A model generated the notes under the pieces. It was not told the DNA's origin. It saw only the letters and a program-made list of their open reading frames with translations, and did no database searches. The translations under genes and the position numbers were made by a program. DNA of 64,000 nucleotides from Limnephilus marmoratus. Lineage: Eukaryota; Arthropoda; Insecta; Trichoptera; Limnephilidae. The stretch lies in the NCBI GenBank assembly GCA_917880885.1, contig OU862908.1, positions 50,985,819 to 51,049,818 of the forward strand, written 5' to 3'. Positions 1-15,000 of the stretch are shown here, one piece after another (the first letter of the stretch is position 1; each line of letters opens with the position of its first letter).

Positions 1-41
1 CAAAGGGGGTTCTGCTGCGATATACATTTCCATTCCCAAAG
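1..41 (+). CDS. Cadherin-like repeat, end of second-half exon (cut by window edge)
   Basis: Bases 2-41 read KGGSAAIYISIPK plus one base, followed by a gtaaac donor. This matches the end of the second-half exons downstream (a hydrophobic strand ending in Pro-Lys, phase 1). It shows that the repeat series continues upstream of the window. Confidence 0.72.
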
Positions 42-3000
42 GTAAACAACATAAGCACAAGAGTTTCACATAATAATGTATAATGTATATGTCATAAGTT
101 TTGAGAATGAGAATGTACTTAGAGCGTGAATAGATTTTGACGAAAATTAACTAAACTCGTTTGTGTTATTAGTTTTTGGGGTATTATGCCGAGTTGCGCT
201 ACCTCCTTCTTTAGCCAACGTTTTGGACAGCGTTACAGTGTCCATCATCAGGGCAGATGTGTAATAGTTAGGGGTGATGTTTGTATAAATATTAATAGAG
301 ACGATGGAGCTAAGCTCAATAGTTCTTGGTATCCGGTAATTGACGGTTACATCAAGGCTAAACGCAAAAAAACATGTTGAAGTATATTGTAGCGCCAGCT
401 CGTAGATGAATGGAGCTGGCGACACGGTATCGCTCCTAAGTAGATAAGTACAAACATCACCCCTAACTATTACACATCTGCCCTGATGATGGACACTGTA
501 ACGCTGTCCGAAACGTTGGCTAAAGAAGGAGGTAGCGCAACACGGCATAATGTCCCAAAAACTAATAAAAAAATATTTTGGCCGTGAAAATCTAAAATCG
601 TATCTAAACTCGTTTGGTTTTCATGTATTAGCATTTTTTTTGGTGGCGGAATCAATATCATTGACCAATATTTGTGGTGGCAGGTTCTTCTCATGTTGCA
701 TCCCTTTGCATGATACGCAAATCAATCATGTTACTTATGTTACCACTACTCGCATGATACGCAGATGATAATTAAGATGTTATGTTACTAATATGTTTTC
801 TCTTTTACACCGATAAAGATGTGTTGAAGTTTGAAAAGTCCTCGTACCAAGGTTCTTACGATGAAGTGCTTTCCATTGAGGGTATAGTACTAGAAGGATA
901 TAACGACAAAGTGGATGTACATTTATCTGGAGGTGCGATTTAAAAAAATATGTTACCATTTATATACAATATACACTAATTTATTATAATTAATAATTAT
1001 GAATTATTACATGATTGCTTTAAATATCGTCAATCTTTAGATAGTATCGAATTCTTCGATTTTACGATTGACGGAAATACTGTACAGATATTCACCAAAG
1101 ACAAACTACCCGAAGAAGTTATAGAAGGAACAAATAACAGGCTAGTTCTTCTATTGGAAGCTACTTCACGCAATGACTACGTGACAACTACGATACTTAT
1201 TGAATTGCCAGAAAAGGGTAAGTTAAATACTTGCATTTTTTTACCTTATGTATTAGTAGAATCTACGCTATCTACAGCATAGGTTCTCAACGTGGGTGAT
1301 AACGCCCCCTTGTGGGCATTTGAGACATTCGGGGGGGGGGCAGTAGAAGACCCAGAGAAAATCAGGGGGCGTTGAGATGGCACAGGGGGCGTTGAGATGG
1401 GCGTTGAAGGCATGGGCAGGTAAAGAATTTGGTCTTAAAAAGACAATAAAATACTTCACATGTAGCAAACACTTTGTGGGTATACATAATAATAATAAAC
1501 ACAAAAAATAACTTTGTTTCAATTCCACTTTATTATTTCTTATTCCAACCGGTTTCGGTTCATCTTGAACCTTCCTCGGGGCTGATTAAAAATATATATT
1601 TTTATTCAAAATATATACTTTTATTCACCCCTGAGGAAGGTTCAGGATGAACCGAAACCGGTTGGATTAAGAAATAATAAGTTGGAATTAAAACAAAGTT
1701 ATTTTATTGTGTTTATTACGTTTATTACAATAAAATACGCTAATCATGTACCTATTAATAAATCAAAGTAAACATTATTATTAGTTAATTTTTGTTATTG
1801 TATTAATTTTTATCACGTGTGCGAAAACAAACATATTTCCATAGATCGGGAAGTATCATTACATTCAGATCTACATTAAATTGTATTTTTATTTTTTTAT
1901 TATAAAATTATCATCTTACGTGTATTATTGTTAAAATTGACAATATATAATGAATACATGAAAAAAGGAGGTACAAAAGAATTGCTTTTTTAACCTGCTA
2001 AACAAAGAGGTATAACAATTAATTTTATATTATGTATTTATTCGATTTATCGATTCCCCTCAAAAAACATATAATAAGATTGAGAACCTATGATCTACAG
2101 TGAGGTCAGCGTGAGACCTATTTCCGGTTCTCCGATTTTATTATTATTTCTAACCAAAACTTTATTGAATGTAAATGTTTGTTATTTTATACATTAATTG
2201 AACACACCAGACCTGTGTTCAGGAGCTAGCGCATTTATTGACTGAAGTTGTTAGTAGTTATGTGGACAACTTTTGGGTGGGGGAGAGAGTCGTGTCGGAA
2301 TCCTAATGCTATTTTATTTGCAATCCATAACTTGCGTGATACCAAAAATTTTATGTTACTAATATTACCATTACTTGCATGATATTCAGAAGATGTTACA
2401 TAACTAATTTGTTTTGTTTTTAAACCTATAAAGAAGTGTTGAAGTTTGAAAAGTCCTCATACAAAGGTTCCTACGACGAAGTGCTTTCCATTGAGGGTAT
2501 CGTACTGGAAGGATATAACGACAAAGTGGAGCTATTTTTATCTGGAGGTACGATTTTATTTATTTATGCATAAAAAATCAAACCAATGGTACATTATAAT
2601 TATGAATTAATTATAAGATTATTCTTATTATCGTTAATCTTTAGATAGCGCCGAATTCTTCGAATTTACGATTGAAGGAAATACTGTACAGATTTTCACC
2701 AAAGACAAACTACCCGAAGAAGTTACAGAAGGGACAAATAACAGGCTAGTTATTCTATTGGAAGCTACTTCACGCAATGACTACGTGACAACTACGATAA
2801 TTATTGAATTGCCAGAAAAGAGTAAGTTTGTTTTTACTTGTGTTATATATATTTTGTGTTGGGAGAATTGACAGACGGCGTGAGACTTCTTTCTGGTTCT
2901 CCGGTTGAATTGTCTTCTTCTTACGTGTATGGTATGTTACTTTAATTTACATGTATGATATATTATTGTTCTGTCATTGTAAAAACTCAATCTTTTAATG

Positions 3001-6000
3001 GACAATGATAAAGTTATGTGCTCCCTTTCCTGGCGGTATTAAAGTATTACAAAGTCGTAACAACAAATAAATCATTTCATAAATGTTAGAAATAACTCAT
3101 CGAATGCATAACTTGGTAACATTTTTTTTTTCAAATAATAATATGTTTATTAAAATCTGCAAATATTTTTGTTATTTGTTTTTGGGGTGTTATGCCGTGT
3201 TGCGCTACCTCCTCCTTTAACCTACACCAAACGAAGACAGAATTGAACAAGAGTCTAAAGGCTGTGCTTTCCTACCTTATGTTCACAATGACAGACAGAA
3301 TTGCCAGACTGTTGAGGAAAGAAAGCATCAAGACTGTCTTCGGAACCACGACCAAAATACAAGACCTACTGAGGTCAGCAAAGACCAAGTTTCCTCTGGA
3401 AACAGATGGAGTATATAAACTCAGCTGTTCCGGATGTGATAAGGTCTATGTGGGCCAGACAGAGCGGACGATCTCCAAAAGGATATCGGAACACTTTTGA
3501 GCGCGTAAACTTGGCCACCCTGACAAATCGGCAATCGCCGAGCATTTAATTGAAACCGGCCATTACTTTGGATTTTTTCCTGAAGTCCTGGGAAGACCCA
3601 AAACTTATACAGCACGCCTAATTACAGAGGCAATTGAAATTCATAAAAATCCTATTAACATTAATAGGAACGACGGGGCTAAGCTCAATAGTTCTTGGTA
3701 TCCGGTAATTGACGCCTAAATGCAGAAAACCATCTTCAAGTATACTGTAATGCCAGCTCGCAGTGGAATGGAGCTGGCAACACGGTATTGCTTCGAAGTA
3801 CTTAAGCACACATTTCACCACTAACATTTACACATCTGCCCTGATGATGGACACTGTAACGCTGTCCGAAACGTTGGCTAAAGGAGGGGATAGCGCAACA
3901 CGGCATAACACCCCAAAAACAAATAACAAAAATACTTTTGGCCGTGAAAATCTAAAATCATATCTGCAAATATTGATTTCTTATTATCGTAATAGATGTT
4001 TCGGCGTTAAGGGCCATTATCACACTGAGTTTAGGCCACTTACAACTTTTTAATATGAATTTAGTAACCCCAACCCCATCTTACTTTTGTAAAGTTTAAC
4101 GGTAAAACAGATTTATATAGAAAACCAATCATAATAATAGAAAATGATTTCTGCAAAATGAAAACAATAACGATAAAATAATTTATGCAACTTTGTTAAT
4201 AAATCATTATTTATTCTTCTATTCTAATTTAATAAATCAATCTACAACAATCTGTTCAAGTCCGTTATGAAAGTCGATGATGTACCTATGAATGAGGATA
4301 TTTGACGAATTACCAGAGAAAGTACAATTAAGAGAAAAAAAAAATTATTTAAGTTAAGAAAATATGTTATTAATTTATAGAAAACGATTGTGTATGCGTA
4401 ATTATGTACAAGGATTGTGTTATAGGCCTAGTACAGCTTGTACATCTTGTATAAGCTTATAGGTCACAGGATATAGACTAGGAACAAGAAATATTGGTAC
4501 CTATTTTAAAACAATAAATTATTTCAACATTACGCACACTTCCCAACCTTATAAAAATGGTTATTTGTGTCTGATTAACATTATATACATTTACCAATAT
4601 CTGAAGATTTTAATTCTTTAGTTCCAGACCCTGTCATTGAGTTCGAGGAAATTGTACACCAAGCTACTTATACATACAGTGACCAAAAATTTGCTCTTGA
4701 ACCAATCCAACTAAAACCAGGATTTCCCTCTGTCCTTAATCTGGACTTATCAGGAGGTAAGTAAAAAAGGTGTACTGGGTTATTTTTTCTATTTTTTTTT
4801 TTAATTTTGTATTTTTACAACATTTTTATGTTGACGAATACATTTACTATAACGATTTAAATTTGCCGCCAAAACGACATGGTCGGTTTTATTCGTGAAT
4901 ATGGCGGTGTTGACATTTCGCCAGGCAACGTTGGTGGCGTTTTCTACGTCTTAATGTCGTCGTAGCCAGTTGGAACTTGAAAATCGATAATTATGAATGA
5001 AAATATTTAACATATTTTTAGTATCATGATCAGAATCAGAAAAATATAACTACTTTTAAAACGTGTAAACATTTTTAACCGTATTCATAGTTTTTGTTTA
5101 TATTTCTAATTATGTATGTAACAGTAATGATTAGAATTAATGTTTTAGATGCCAACAAATACTTCACAGCAGAGCTTCAGGGCGATAGTGTTAAGATTGA
5201 CAAAACGTCAGATATTCCAGAGTCCCTGGCGGCAGACAATCCCTACACGGTGCTCACTCTGCAGGCGTCGGCAACAAATTCTATCAATGCTTATGCAGTC
5301 ATCACCGTGGCGCTAGTTATGGATCCTGGTAAGAATTTGAATCGGTTCTCTTTGAAATAAAAAGCTTTTGCGGTCTGGTCGGTCAGATAAGATAAACAAG
5401 TGGAATAAAGTTCTCAATTGGTTTTATTACGTCTACTTAACAGCTCTAACATATTTAAAATTTTCAGCTTTACTTTAAGACATATTATAAACACATGTTA
5501 TACAATACAATGGCACTCCGTTAGTATTTCTATTTCTCCGAACTACTGTTGGAAGATCGTGGTAATATTTAATAATTCATTTCACTTCCGCGGGAGTTTA
5601 AAGTTTTTAAATTCTCAATAATTGGAAACAGCAATGACAAATTGTACATTAATGTTCTCTTCTCTTTTAGAATTAATCATCGAATTTGTGGAAATTGTAC
5701 ACCAAGCATCATATTCTTTCAAAGAGAATAAATTAACAATGTCACCAATCCAATTGAAAACCGGATTTCCTACTGATATCGCATTCGAATTTTCTGGAGG
5801 TAAGTAAAAATAATAAGGATGGAAAACTATTTGTACTTTTGAATGTAGCTATAACTTTGTGGTTATCCATTATAGATAAATGAAACAATTTAACTTTGTT
5901 TGAACCACTTTTATATTTGAGTAAATTCCGACCGGTTTCAGAACGACCGTTCCTTCTTCAGAAGAAATGTATACTGATTTGACAGTTTTGAAATATGGAT

Positions 6001-9000
6001 GGGAACAATGTGTTATTATGGTGGGGGTGGAGACGGTGTTAGGTATTTATGAAGAGTGGGTGGGTAGGGGGACATATCCATGATTGGGCAATCAGACAAT
6101 ATTTTTTGTTTTTCGATAATAGATTTATTATTTTTAAGGTTTTTTTTATTTCCAAGGCTTCTAGGTTATCTAAACGTTTTCCTTTATGATTAATATGAAG
6201 AATATTTATCCCCGTATTTTTTCAAAACTATGGTTATTTTCAATGATATGGTTAGCGAACTCAGAAAAAAAATATATATATATATCTATACAACTCGAAT
6301 AATATAAATGATAAAGAATGGCGTAAAATTTTGTATATTAATAATTTTTCAGTTCAATGTTGCAAAAATCTCCCTTCTAATATTAAAACAGTTTTTTATA
6401 CAAGAAATAAAATCGGTAATTTTTTGAGAAATGCTAAAGATAAAGACCATAAATTGACTAATTTCGGAATATATAAACTCAAATTGTCCCTCATTTAATA
6501 TAGGAAAAACAACTCGTGATTTTGAAATGAGAAACAAAGAACATTTATGGTGTCTTAATAATAAAGAGATGAATTACATAGGAAAGTTAAATTAAATCCT
6601 TGTTTTTATACAAAAATTTTATACAACGATACTATAAAATTTTTATACAACGATACTATAAAAGGTACAGAAATATTTGCAAAAATGTTATACGAAATGT
6701 CAAAGAAAATTATTATAAGAAGAAAATAGACGAATGTAACAATGACCCGCGCAAATTATGGAAGATCATTAATGAAATTACAAATGCAAAATCATCCCAG
6801 TACAAGAACGTGGAGGAATTAACAATTGAAAATACCCAAATCTCTTTCGCAAAGCATCCGGACAAAATTCTCGAATATGTTAATGAATTTTTTACTAATA
6901 TAGGGTCACAATTAGCAAAGAAAATAAGACAACCAAAAACTAGCATTCTACCAGAAGAAAAGGAAAATATGAACCAGATAGAAAAATTAAAGTTAACTGA
7001 AGTAACCAATACTGAAATCAGAAACGCAATTGCATCCCTTAATATTAATAAATCATCGGGAAATGACGTAATCTCAAATAAAACAATAAAACAACTACAA
7101 AAAGAACTGACCTTCCCATTGACATACTTGGTCAATCTGTCTATATCTACAAATGTGTTCCCTTCATGTCTTAAAAAAGCTACAGTTGTACCCATACACA
7201 AAAGTGGTAACAAAAAGGATGTATATAATTACCGACCCATAAGTCTCTTAAGTTCCTTTTCAAAAATCTTGGAAACTGTAATGAAGAAGCAAATTGTTCA
7301 ATTTCTTGAACAAAACAAATTATTATCACGATCCCAATATGGTTTTAGAGAAAATCTGAGCACCAATGATGCCATAGAAAATCTAACAAGCATGGCATAA
7401 AAAACATAGATGATGGGAAAAAATGTTTAGCTTTATTCATAGATCTTCAAAAAGCTTGTGACACAATAGACCATAAAATATTACTAACTAAACTAAAAAA
7501 AATTGGAATGGCCGAATTAACAATGAACTTATTGGAGTCATATATAACAGGGCGAGAACAACAAGTACAAATTGGCAAACAAAAGAGCAAACTTCTATCT
7601 TTAAACTATGGCGTCCCTCAAGGGAGTGTACTGGGACCGATTCTGTTCATTATCTACATCAACGATTTAACTAACCATACCATTAAAGGAAACATAATCA
7701 GTTTTGCTGATGATACTGTTTTATTATTTCAAGAAGAAAATTGGACGGATACATTTAAGGAGGCTGAAAAAGAGCTTAGTGCACTTCAAAATTGGCTTAA
7801 AATCAACTCGCTTACCCTTAATATAAGCAAAACAAAATATATAACATTTTCAATGAACTCAAGGGGCCAACCAATAAAATCACTAGAACTAAAATTACAT
7901 GAATGCCATGGAAATAATACACAATGTTACTGCCCTGTTATCGAAAAAACACAAAACATTAAATATCTCGGGGTAATAATTGACGAAAATCTTAGATGGG
8001 ACCTACACATCAAAGGAATTACGGAAAAACTCACTAGCCTTATATATTTTTTTAAAAATTTACGAAATGTGTTAAATAAAAAGGATATGAAAAAGGTCTA
8101 CTACGCGTTATGTCATTCTCGAATTGAATATGGAATCATAGGATGGGGATCTGCTACACATACGTACCTACACAACCTGAATACGATTCAAAAAGGAATC
8201 ATAAAGACCATATTGAAAGTACCAATTAGGATGCTCTTCAATTGAAATTTTCAATAACTTTGACATACCAAATGTACAGCAAATATATGCCAAAAATATA
8301 TTATTGAAGCTCTTCAAAAATAATGAATCCTCTACTAGACCGTGTATGCATAACACTAGATCGAATAAAAATGATATAAAAAATATTCCAAGTTATAAAA
8401 CCACATTTGGACAAAGAAACTATACATATTTTGTAAATATATATACATACAACATACTTCCCCAAGACATAAAACTAATAAAAAATCCAATTGAATACAA
8501 ATCAAGAATAAAAATATGGCTTAAAGAGGTCAATGAGAAAACCCTAGCGAAGACGCTAAAAACGACATAGAAGACAAATGAACTATATTTAAATAACTTT
8601 AGTCCGCCTCGGCACAGGACCCCCTAGTGAGGAGGACTAAGAAATACAATATTTTACTCTTAATTTCACCATTATATTTTGTATGTAAAATTTTTTATAT
8701 AGTAGCTATAATAAAAAATAAATAAAAAATAATAATAATTTTTCTGAGTTCGCTAACCATATCATTGAAAATAACCATAGTTTTGAAAAAAATACGAGGA
8801 TAAATATTCTTCATATTAATCATAAAGGAAAACGTTTAGGTAACTTATAAGCCTTGGAAATAAAAAAAAAATCCCTTCAAAATAATGAATATATTATCAA
8901 CAAACAAAAAATAATGTCTTATAGCCCAATCATGGATATCTTCCCCTACCCACCCACTCTTCATTAATACCTAACAACGGCTCCACCCCTACCATAATAA

Positions 9001-12000
9001 TACATCGTTCCCATCCATATTTCAAAACTGTCTAATCAGAATACATTTGCCCTGAAGAAGGAACGGGCGTTCTGAAACCGGTCGGGATTTACTCAAATAT
9101 AAAAGTGATTCAAACAAAGTTAAATTGTTTCATTTAACTATATTTGTATTATCAATTTTGTTCAATATTTAACAAATACCATGTTAACTCAGCCAGAAAA
9201 CTACTCTGTAAATAATGTTCCATTTCCGGACCAAAACATGTGTGCATTTAGAGACTGATTTGGTCCATTTGACTGATTGTGATTTATTACTTTTAGATAC
9301 CAAGAAATACTTCACAGCCGAGCTTCAAGGCGATAGTGTTATGATTAGCACATCGCAGGATATTCCTGAGTCCCTGGCGGCTGACAGTCCCTACACAGTG
9401 CTCACTCTGAAGGCGTCGGCAGCAAATTCAGTCAATGCTTATACAGTCATTACAGTCGCACTGGTTGACGGTCCTGGTAAGATTTCGAAAACAGCAGGCA
9501 CGATAAAATTCAACAGTTCTTTTGGAAATATTCTGTAAACAATTTTGTCACATTTATATTCAAAGTATGGTCACATTGATATCCAGCCCATTTAAATTCT
9601 TGGAGTAGTCAACCTGAAAATGCGAGTTATCTGATATATGTTTTAGGGACCTCTGCAAATGTCACTATCTGATGACCATTTCTTAAATTTCCAATAAAAA
9701 CTGTAATAACAAAGGTAATAACATATTTTACATTTTCTAAACTAGTTAAATATGCACAGTAGCTAGTACATGCTTTGCGAAAAATTCTACTACTGCTGAA
9801 ATAATGGTTTGGAATTTTCTAAATACTTCGTACATACTTCACGCCAAGATTTTGCCTTTTTGCTTAGCAAGATGTGTTCCCTGGAGTCAAACGAATATCT
9901 TTTGACCCCTAGTCTGGACCTTTTGAATTTGTGACCATCAACATGATAATATCGGCTCCATGCCAACTCAGAATCAAGTCAACTCAACAACTCTTTGAAA
10001 AGTCATTAAAACTTATGAAAAAAAGTATTTTAAAATAGCCGTTAACCCTTACCTGACTTAACCTAATTAACCAATTTTTTAATATTTTTTATCATCACTC
10101 TTTATGACCTTTCTGAGGTGGTTCTGAGTTGGTTTCATTCTGAGTTGGCCGGTCACGAAAATATCACCTAATCCTATTACAGTGATATTATATTATTCAT
10201 AATCATATGTCGCATGGCTTACTATGATATTATTTTTTCCAATCATTCATTTCACATTGGTTGTGGCATTTGGTTGGTTTATAGAGAATTCAAAAAACCA
10301 ATCTCAAAAACAAAACGGTTGAAATACAAAATTAAAATTATTTTCGAAAAAAATATTCATGTATTGCTATTTCTGAACTATCTTTCCTAATACATGAAAC
10401 GTTATTTATTTTATGTAAAGGTTTTTTTTTACTTTCAATAAAGTATTTTCATTTTTTCAGGTGAAATCACGCAAACAATTTTGGAATTTGAGAAACCACT
10501 TTACAACGCCATCTATTCGGAAAATCACGCAATATCAGATCCTGATATCAAACTCACTGAAGAAGTCAGTGGAGTTATCTTTGAATTATCAGGAGGTAAG
10601 CCTACAACTGCCAAAATTTATGATGTTTTAACGATGAATATAAATATGAATTTAAAAAGATCCAGACAAAAAAATTCGCTTACCACCAAGTCCCCAAAAA
10701 TATGAATTATCGGGAAATGAATACCTTGGTCGCATCCTGATCGTTTTTTTCTCTTCTGTCTTTTTGGACAAAGTTTTAAGGAGGTACTAATAATAAGTGT
10801 TTCATTAACATATTTTTTCTTTCAGTTCACGCCAATTTCTTCAAGATTATCCCGGAAGGAAGCATTGTAAAAATAGAAGTGAAGGACCCCTTGACCGACG
10901 ATATCCTTTCATCCAACTCACACATCGCTCTTATTTTGGAGGCTAAAGGAGATAATAGTGTCAAAGGCGTGACTGTTATAAACGTCGAACTACCTAAGAA
11001 AGGTTCCATCAACATTTTTTGTTTCCACCACAAACTTAAATTTTGAAAAGCCGTAGGTATTTAACAGATGAAATTCTCAGCAAGAATTCTTACATCGTCA
11101 TAGTGCTTGTAGCTGAAGCGCCAGATTCCCTTGACGGACTGACCATCATAAATATTGCACTCCCTAGAGGTTTTAATTTCTTCGCTAACTTTTGTTTTGT
11201 TTCCGGTAAACAAACTCTTTTCTTTGACTTTTCTCTCCTTTGAAGAACTTTCATTGTTAGGTATCCCTGAATCCAAAAACTTTTTTGAGAACTACTTTTA
11301 GAAAACAAAACCTTTTTCTTACGTTTTATGGTTCCCTGCATTTTATTAGTGTTTAAAAAAATAAACACCGTTATCCAATTTCAAACAATCATAAATAAGC
11401 ATTGCCAAATTAATAAAAAATCTCTGTGTTTCATGATGTTTCTCAATATACGACATCGACTATGTATAAATGTGATATTTAAACGACATTTTAGTATTTA
11501 TATTACATTGTAAGTATATATTTATGTAACATTTTAGGGGTGTTTTAAAAAAATAAAAACAGTTATCCAACTTCAAACAATCAAAAATAAATTGCCAAAA
11601 TTATATAAAATCTCGATAAGTTGTGTGTTTCATGATGCTTCTCATATGGACATGCATCTCGTTACTCTGTTCGCTATCATTTTCGATAATGTGTCATCAA
11701 ACCTCCTTCAGCATAACGTTAAACAATTACTTTTTTTTAAAATATGTCGGATTTATCAGTATATACCCAGCAGACTAACGAGTCCTTATTTGGAGTAAAA
11801 AAATGTAGATGTCATTTACTCATTTAGCAGTCCGTTGATATTTTATTCAAAAACAATCGTACGTCGCTACTGAGTAGAAATCTCGTCTGTACGGTGCTTC
11901 TGGAATGAGAAAGAAAGAGTAAAATGTGTTACATTATGCGGGATTAACACTATCAACTTTTGCCGTGTGGCTAGTCGTCCCGTCGCGTGACATGTCGTGG

Positions 12001-15000
12001 CGACTCGCCTTACAGCCACTCCATGTTCACATTCGATTAAGATCGCATGCGATTACATCCATTCTGTTTAAAAATGTTTAACAGAACAGATGTCCTGGAT
12101 GCTAGCGTCGAAATAATTCGTGACACGTGTGACTCAAAAATTTCGAGTAGATTAAAGGAAAGTAAAATTTGTTAATAAAATTTAAATTTATGCGGCAAGT
12201 GATCGCCTTCGACTGATCTTTTCAAGGTCGATTTTTGTCACCCGCGCCGCCTCCGATGAGCCGCATGGCAAAAGACGAAAGGCAGCTGCTTTGGCGTTTG
12301 CGACTTTAGTCACTTACAAACAACCACGTAGCGTAAATCCCGCTAGGGTGTACCGTGAGAGAAAAATCTACATTCTTTACTGCAATTGATTTACTGAGAA
12401 TCAATAAATACCTAATGAAACCCTTTTTGAGTATTTTTTTTGTTATAAATTTTATTGAAATTAAATAAAAGTTAAATAAATGCATCTTAGGTACCGACTG
12501 CATAAAAAAACATTCTCAACTAAAGAAAGTCTCAAATCAAATATTTCAATCATGATCACCATAAATATTTTTTGATATATATTATATATTCCACTGTCTT
12601 ATCAACATCTACAGACAACACCAACGTTTGAGTAATGCGCTTTTTTTGTGAAGTAGATGCCAAAATTTTGTTCCGTTGATCACACTCATTTTGATATCAT
12701 GTGTCGTTAAACATCCTTCAGCTTAGCTTCGATTCACTCAAATGGATTTGTGTTTTTATCAATGGTTACAACGCTTTTAACTCAATAAATTTATTGGTAC
12801 AAAAACACATTCTTAAACTATCTAATAACACGGTCGGCTTTCATATTATAATCCAAATAATAATCCATTGTCTTATTTACATCTGCAGATGACTCTTCTA
12901 AAAAAGTTTTGAAATTCGTAAAGCCGCTTTACCAAGGAACCTATTCGACAGCCGATGTATTAGTTTTGGAACCAGCCATACTCACTGAAGAGTTTACTTC
13001 TACTGTCAGCGTTTCACTATCAAAAGGTGGGTTATAAATTATTGAACTTAAAATGTAGGTATATCTTACTTATAAAAAAAGGAACATGACTGTCATAGTT
13101 AAGTGAACACACTCGAATATTGTCTTTTGTTTTATAGACTTCGAGGAGTATTTCACAACTGAGGTGGTGGGAAGTACTGTGACTATTGGATTGAAAAAAG
13201 CATTGTCATCGGATATTCTCGCTTCCTATTCAGTACTGTCTCTCGTGTTGGAAGCACAAGTGGAGGGAGCTATCAACGGCCACACAATCATCAGCATTAC
13301 TCTGCCCGATCACGGTACTTTTAAGGACAATAATTTATTTTATATTTATATCAAACAACTGATCCAAGGCGCCCTTTAAAAATATTATTATCCTAACGCT
13401 ACCAATATTCTCTTCCAGAAGACGGTGACAAGAAAGTTTTGAAATTTGAGAAGAACTTCTACGATGCGGCATATTTTAAAGAAAATACATTAATAATTCC
13501 ACTTGTCAAACTAACCGAAGAAGTGCCTGGTGTGACATTCCAAATTTTAGGGGGTAAGGAATAAAGATTGCCTAAATAACATTGTTTACCATAATACAAA
13601 ATATCGCTTTGTGTGGAGTGGTGGCAAAGCATCTTTCTTAATATTTTCCAACACATTTTATACATATTCCAGATAACGCCAATCTGTTTATCGTCAGTCA
13701 AGATGGCAGTACTGTGAATGTTGCTCTCAGGGAACCCTTCACTGATGATGTACTTAATTCCAATTCGTACGTCGCCCTCGTCATAGAAGCTAAGGCAGAC
13801 GGTGCTGTGAACGGTCAAACAGTCATAAACATTGCTTTACCAACAAAAGGTATAATATTTAGCCAACTAACTACATATTTCATTATCACCAAGTTTACAT
13901 AAAAATGGATTAATTTACATAAATAATTTTAAAGTTTCGTCTTCTGTATATTGAGCTCGCTTTATTTCTTTTTTTTCAGATGAAATCATAAAACCTACGA
14001 TTACATTCCAATCTCCTTATTACCAAGCGTCTTATTCTGTGGACAATCAACTGAATACACCAAAAATAGCACTGATAACCGGATCACCTACCAATGCTAT
14101 ATTCGAATTGTCAGGGGGTGAGTGTGAATTCTTTTACCGCCTGGTATTTATTTTACGGTGAAAAGTGAAGCGTCTACACAAACCACCGAATAATGGGCCA
14201 CTTGCAACATATTTTTCAGTTTTTTTCCGGTTTAGGTAAATATTCTAAGACATTCCGTTTTTTAATTAATCGTATTTTTTATATCCTGATGATTTTTTGA
14301 AAAATTTCAACCGAAAAATTGGACCATTTTTTATAAACCGGAAAGACGGGACATATTTTATATTTGCCGAAAAACGATAATTACGTAGCCGAAAATCATT
14401 TTAAGAAAAACCGACTTATTCCAAACGAATAGCACAGGAAAATAACGTGGCATACAAAAATATTACATCCAATAATATTTTTTTTCCTTGATCCATCTTA
14501 TTGATCATTAATCATTATAATTTTCAACTTATATATATTACGAAATCCAGTGTTATAAACTTGTACTTGTAAATTATAATTATAATAATACATTATAAAA
14601 TTTGATTTTGCTAAAATCAGCACCATTACCATTACGCTTATAAGACTGGTACAGAAGGCATAATACGAGTATGTTCGGGGTTCACTTCGTAACATCTGTC
14701 AAAATTTAAAACCAAACGATAAGTTCGCAGAGTACAAACAATAAATCTAGTGAATTGTAAATGTCAAATTCAAAAAATTCACCGGAAATCAAATAATAAT
14801 TAGTGTGGAATTTTACAAAATTATTTGAATATTATCGGAGATGGAACATTTTCATTTAGTGACGTCGCGAACTCAAAAAACGGATTTATTTCTTTAAAAA
14901 CAAAAACTATAAATTTCTAAAAAATCTTTGTAACGTTTTCGTAATCTTTGTAGAAAAATCTATCCACGCAATTTTTTCCAAGTCATTATGCAGTCCACGC

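Noticed and set aside
13164..13379. Exon B read through as a separate 71-residue gene starting at GTG
   Set aside because: The frame is exon B plus intron. The upstream acceptor and downstream donor with phase 1 fit the spliced cadherin gene.
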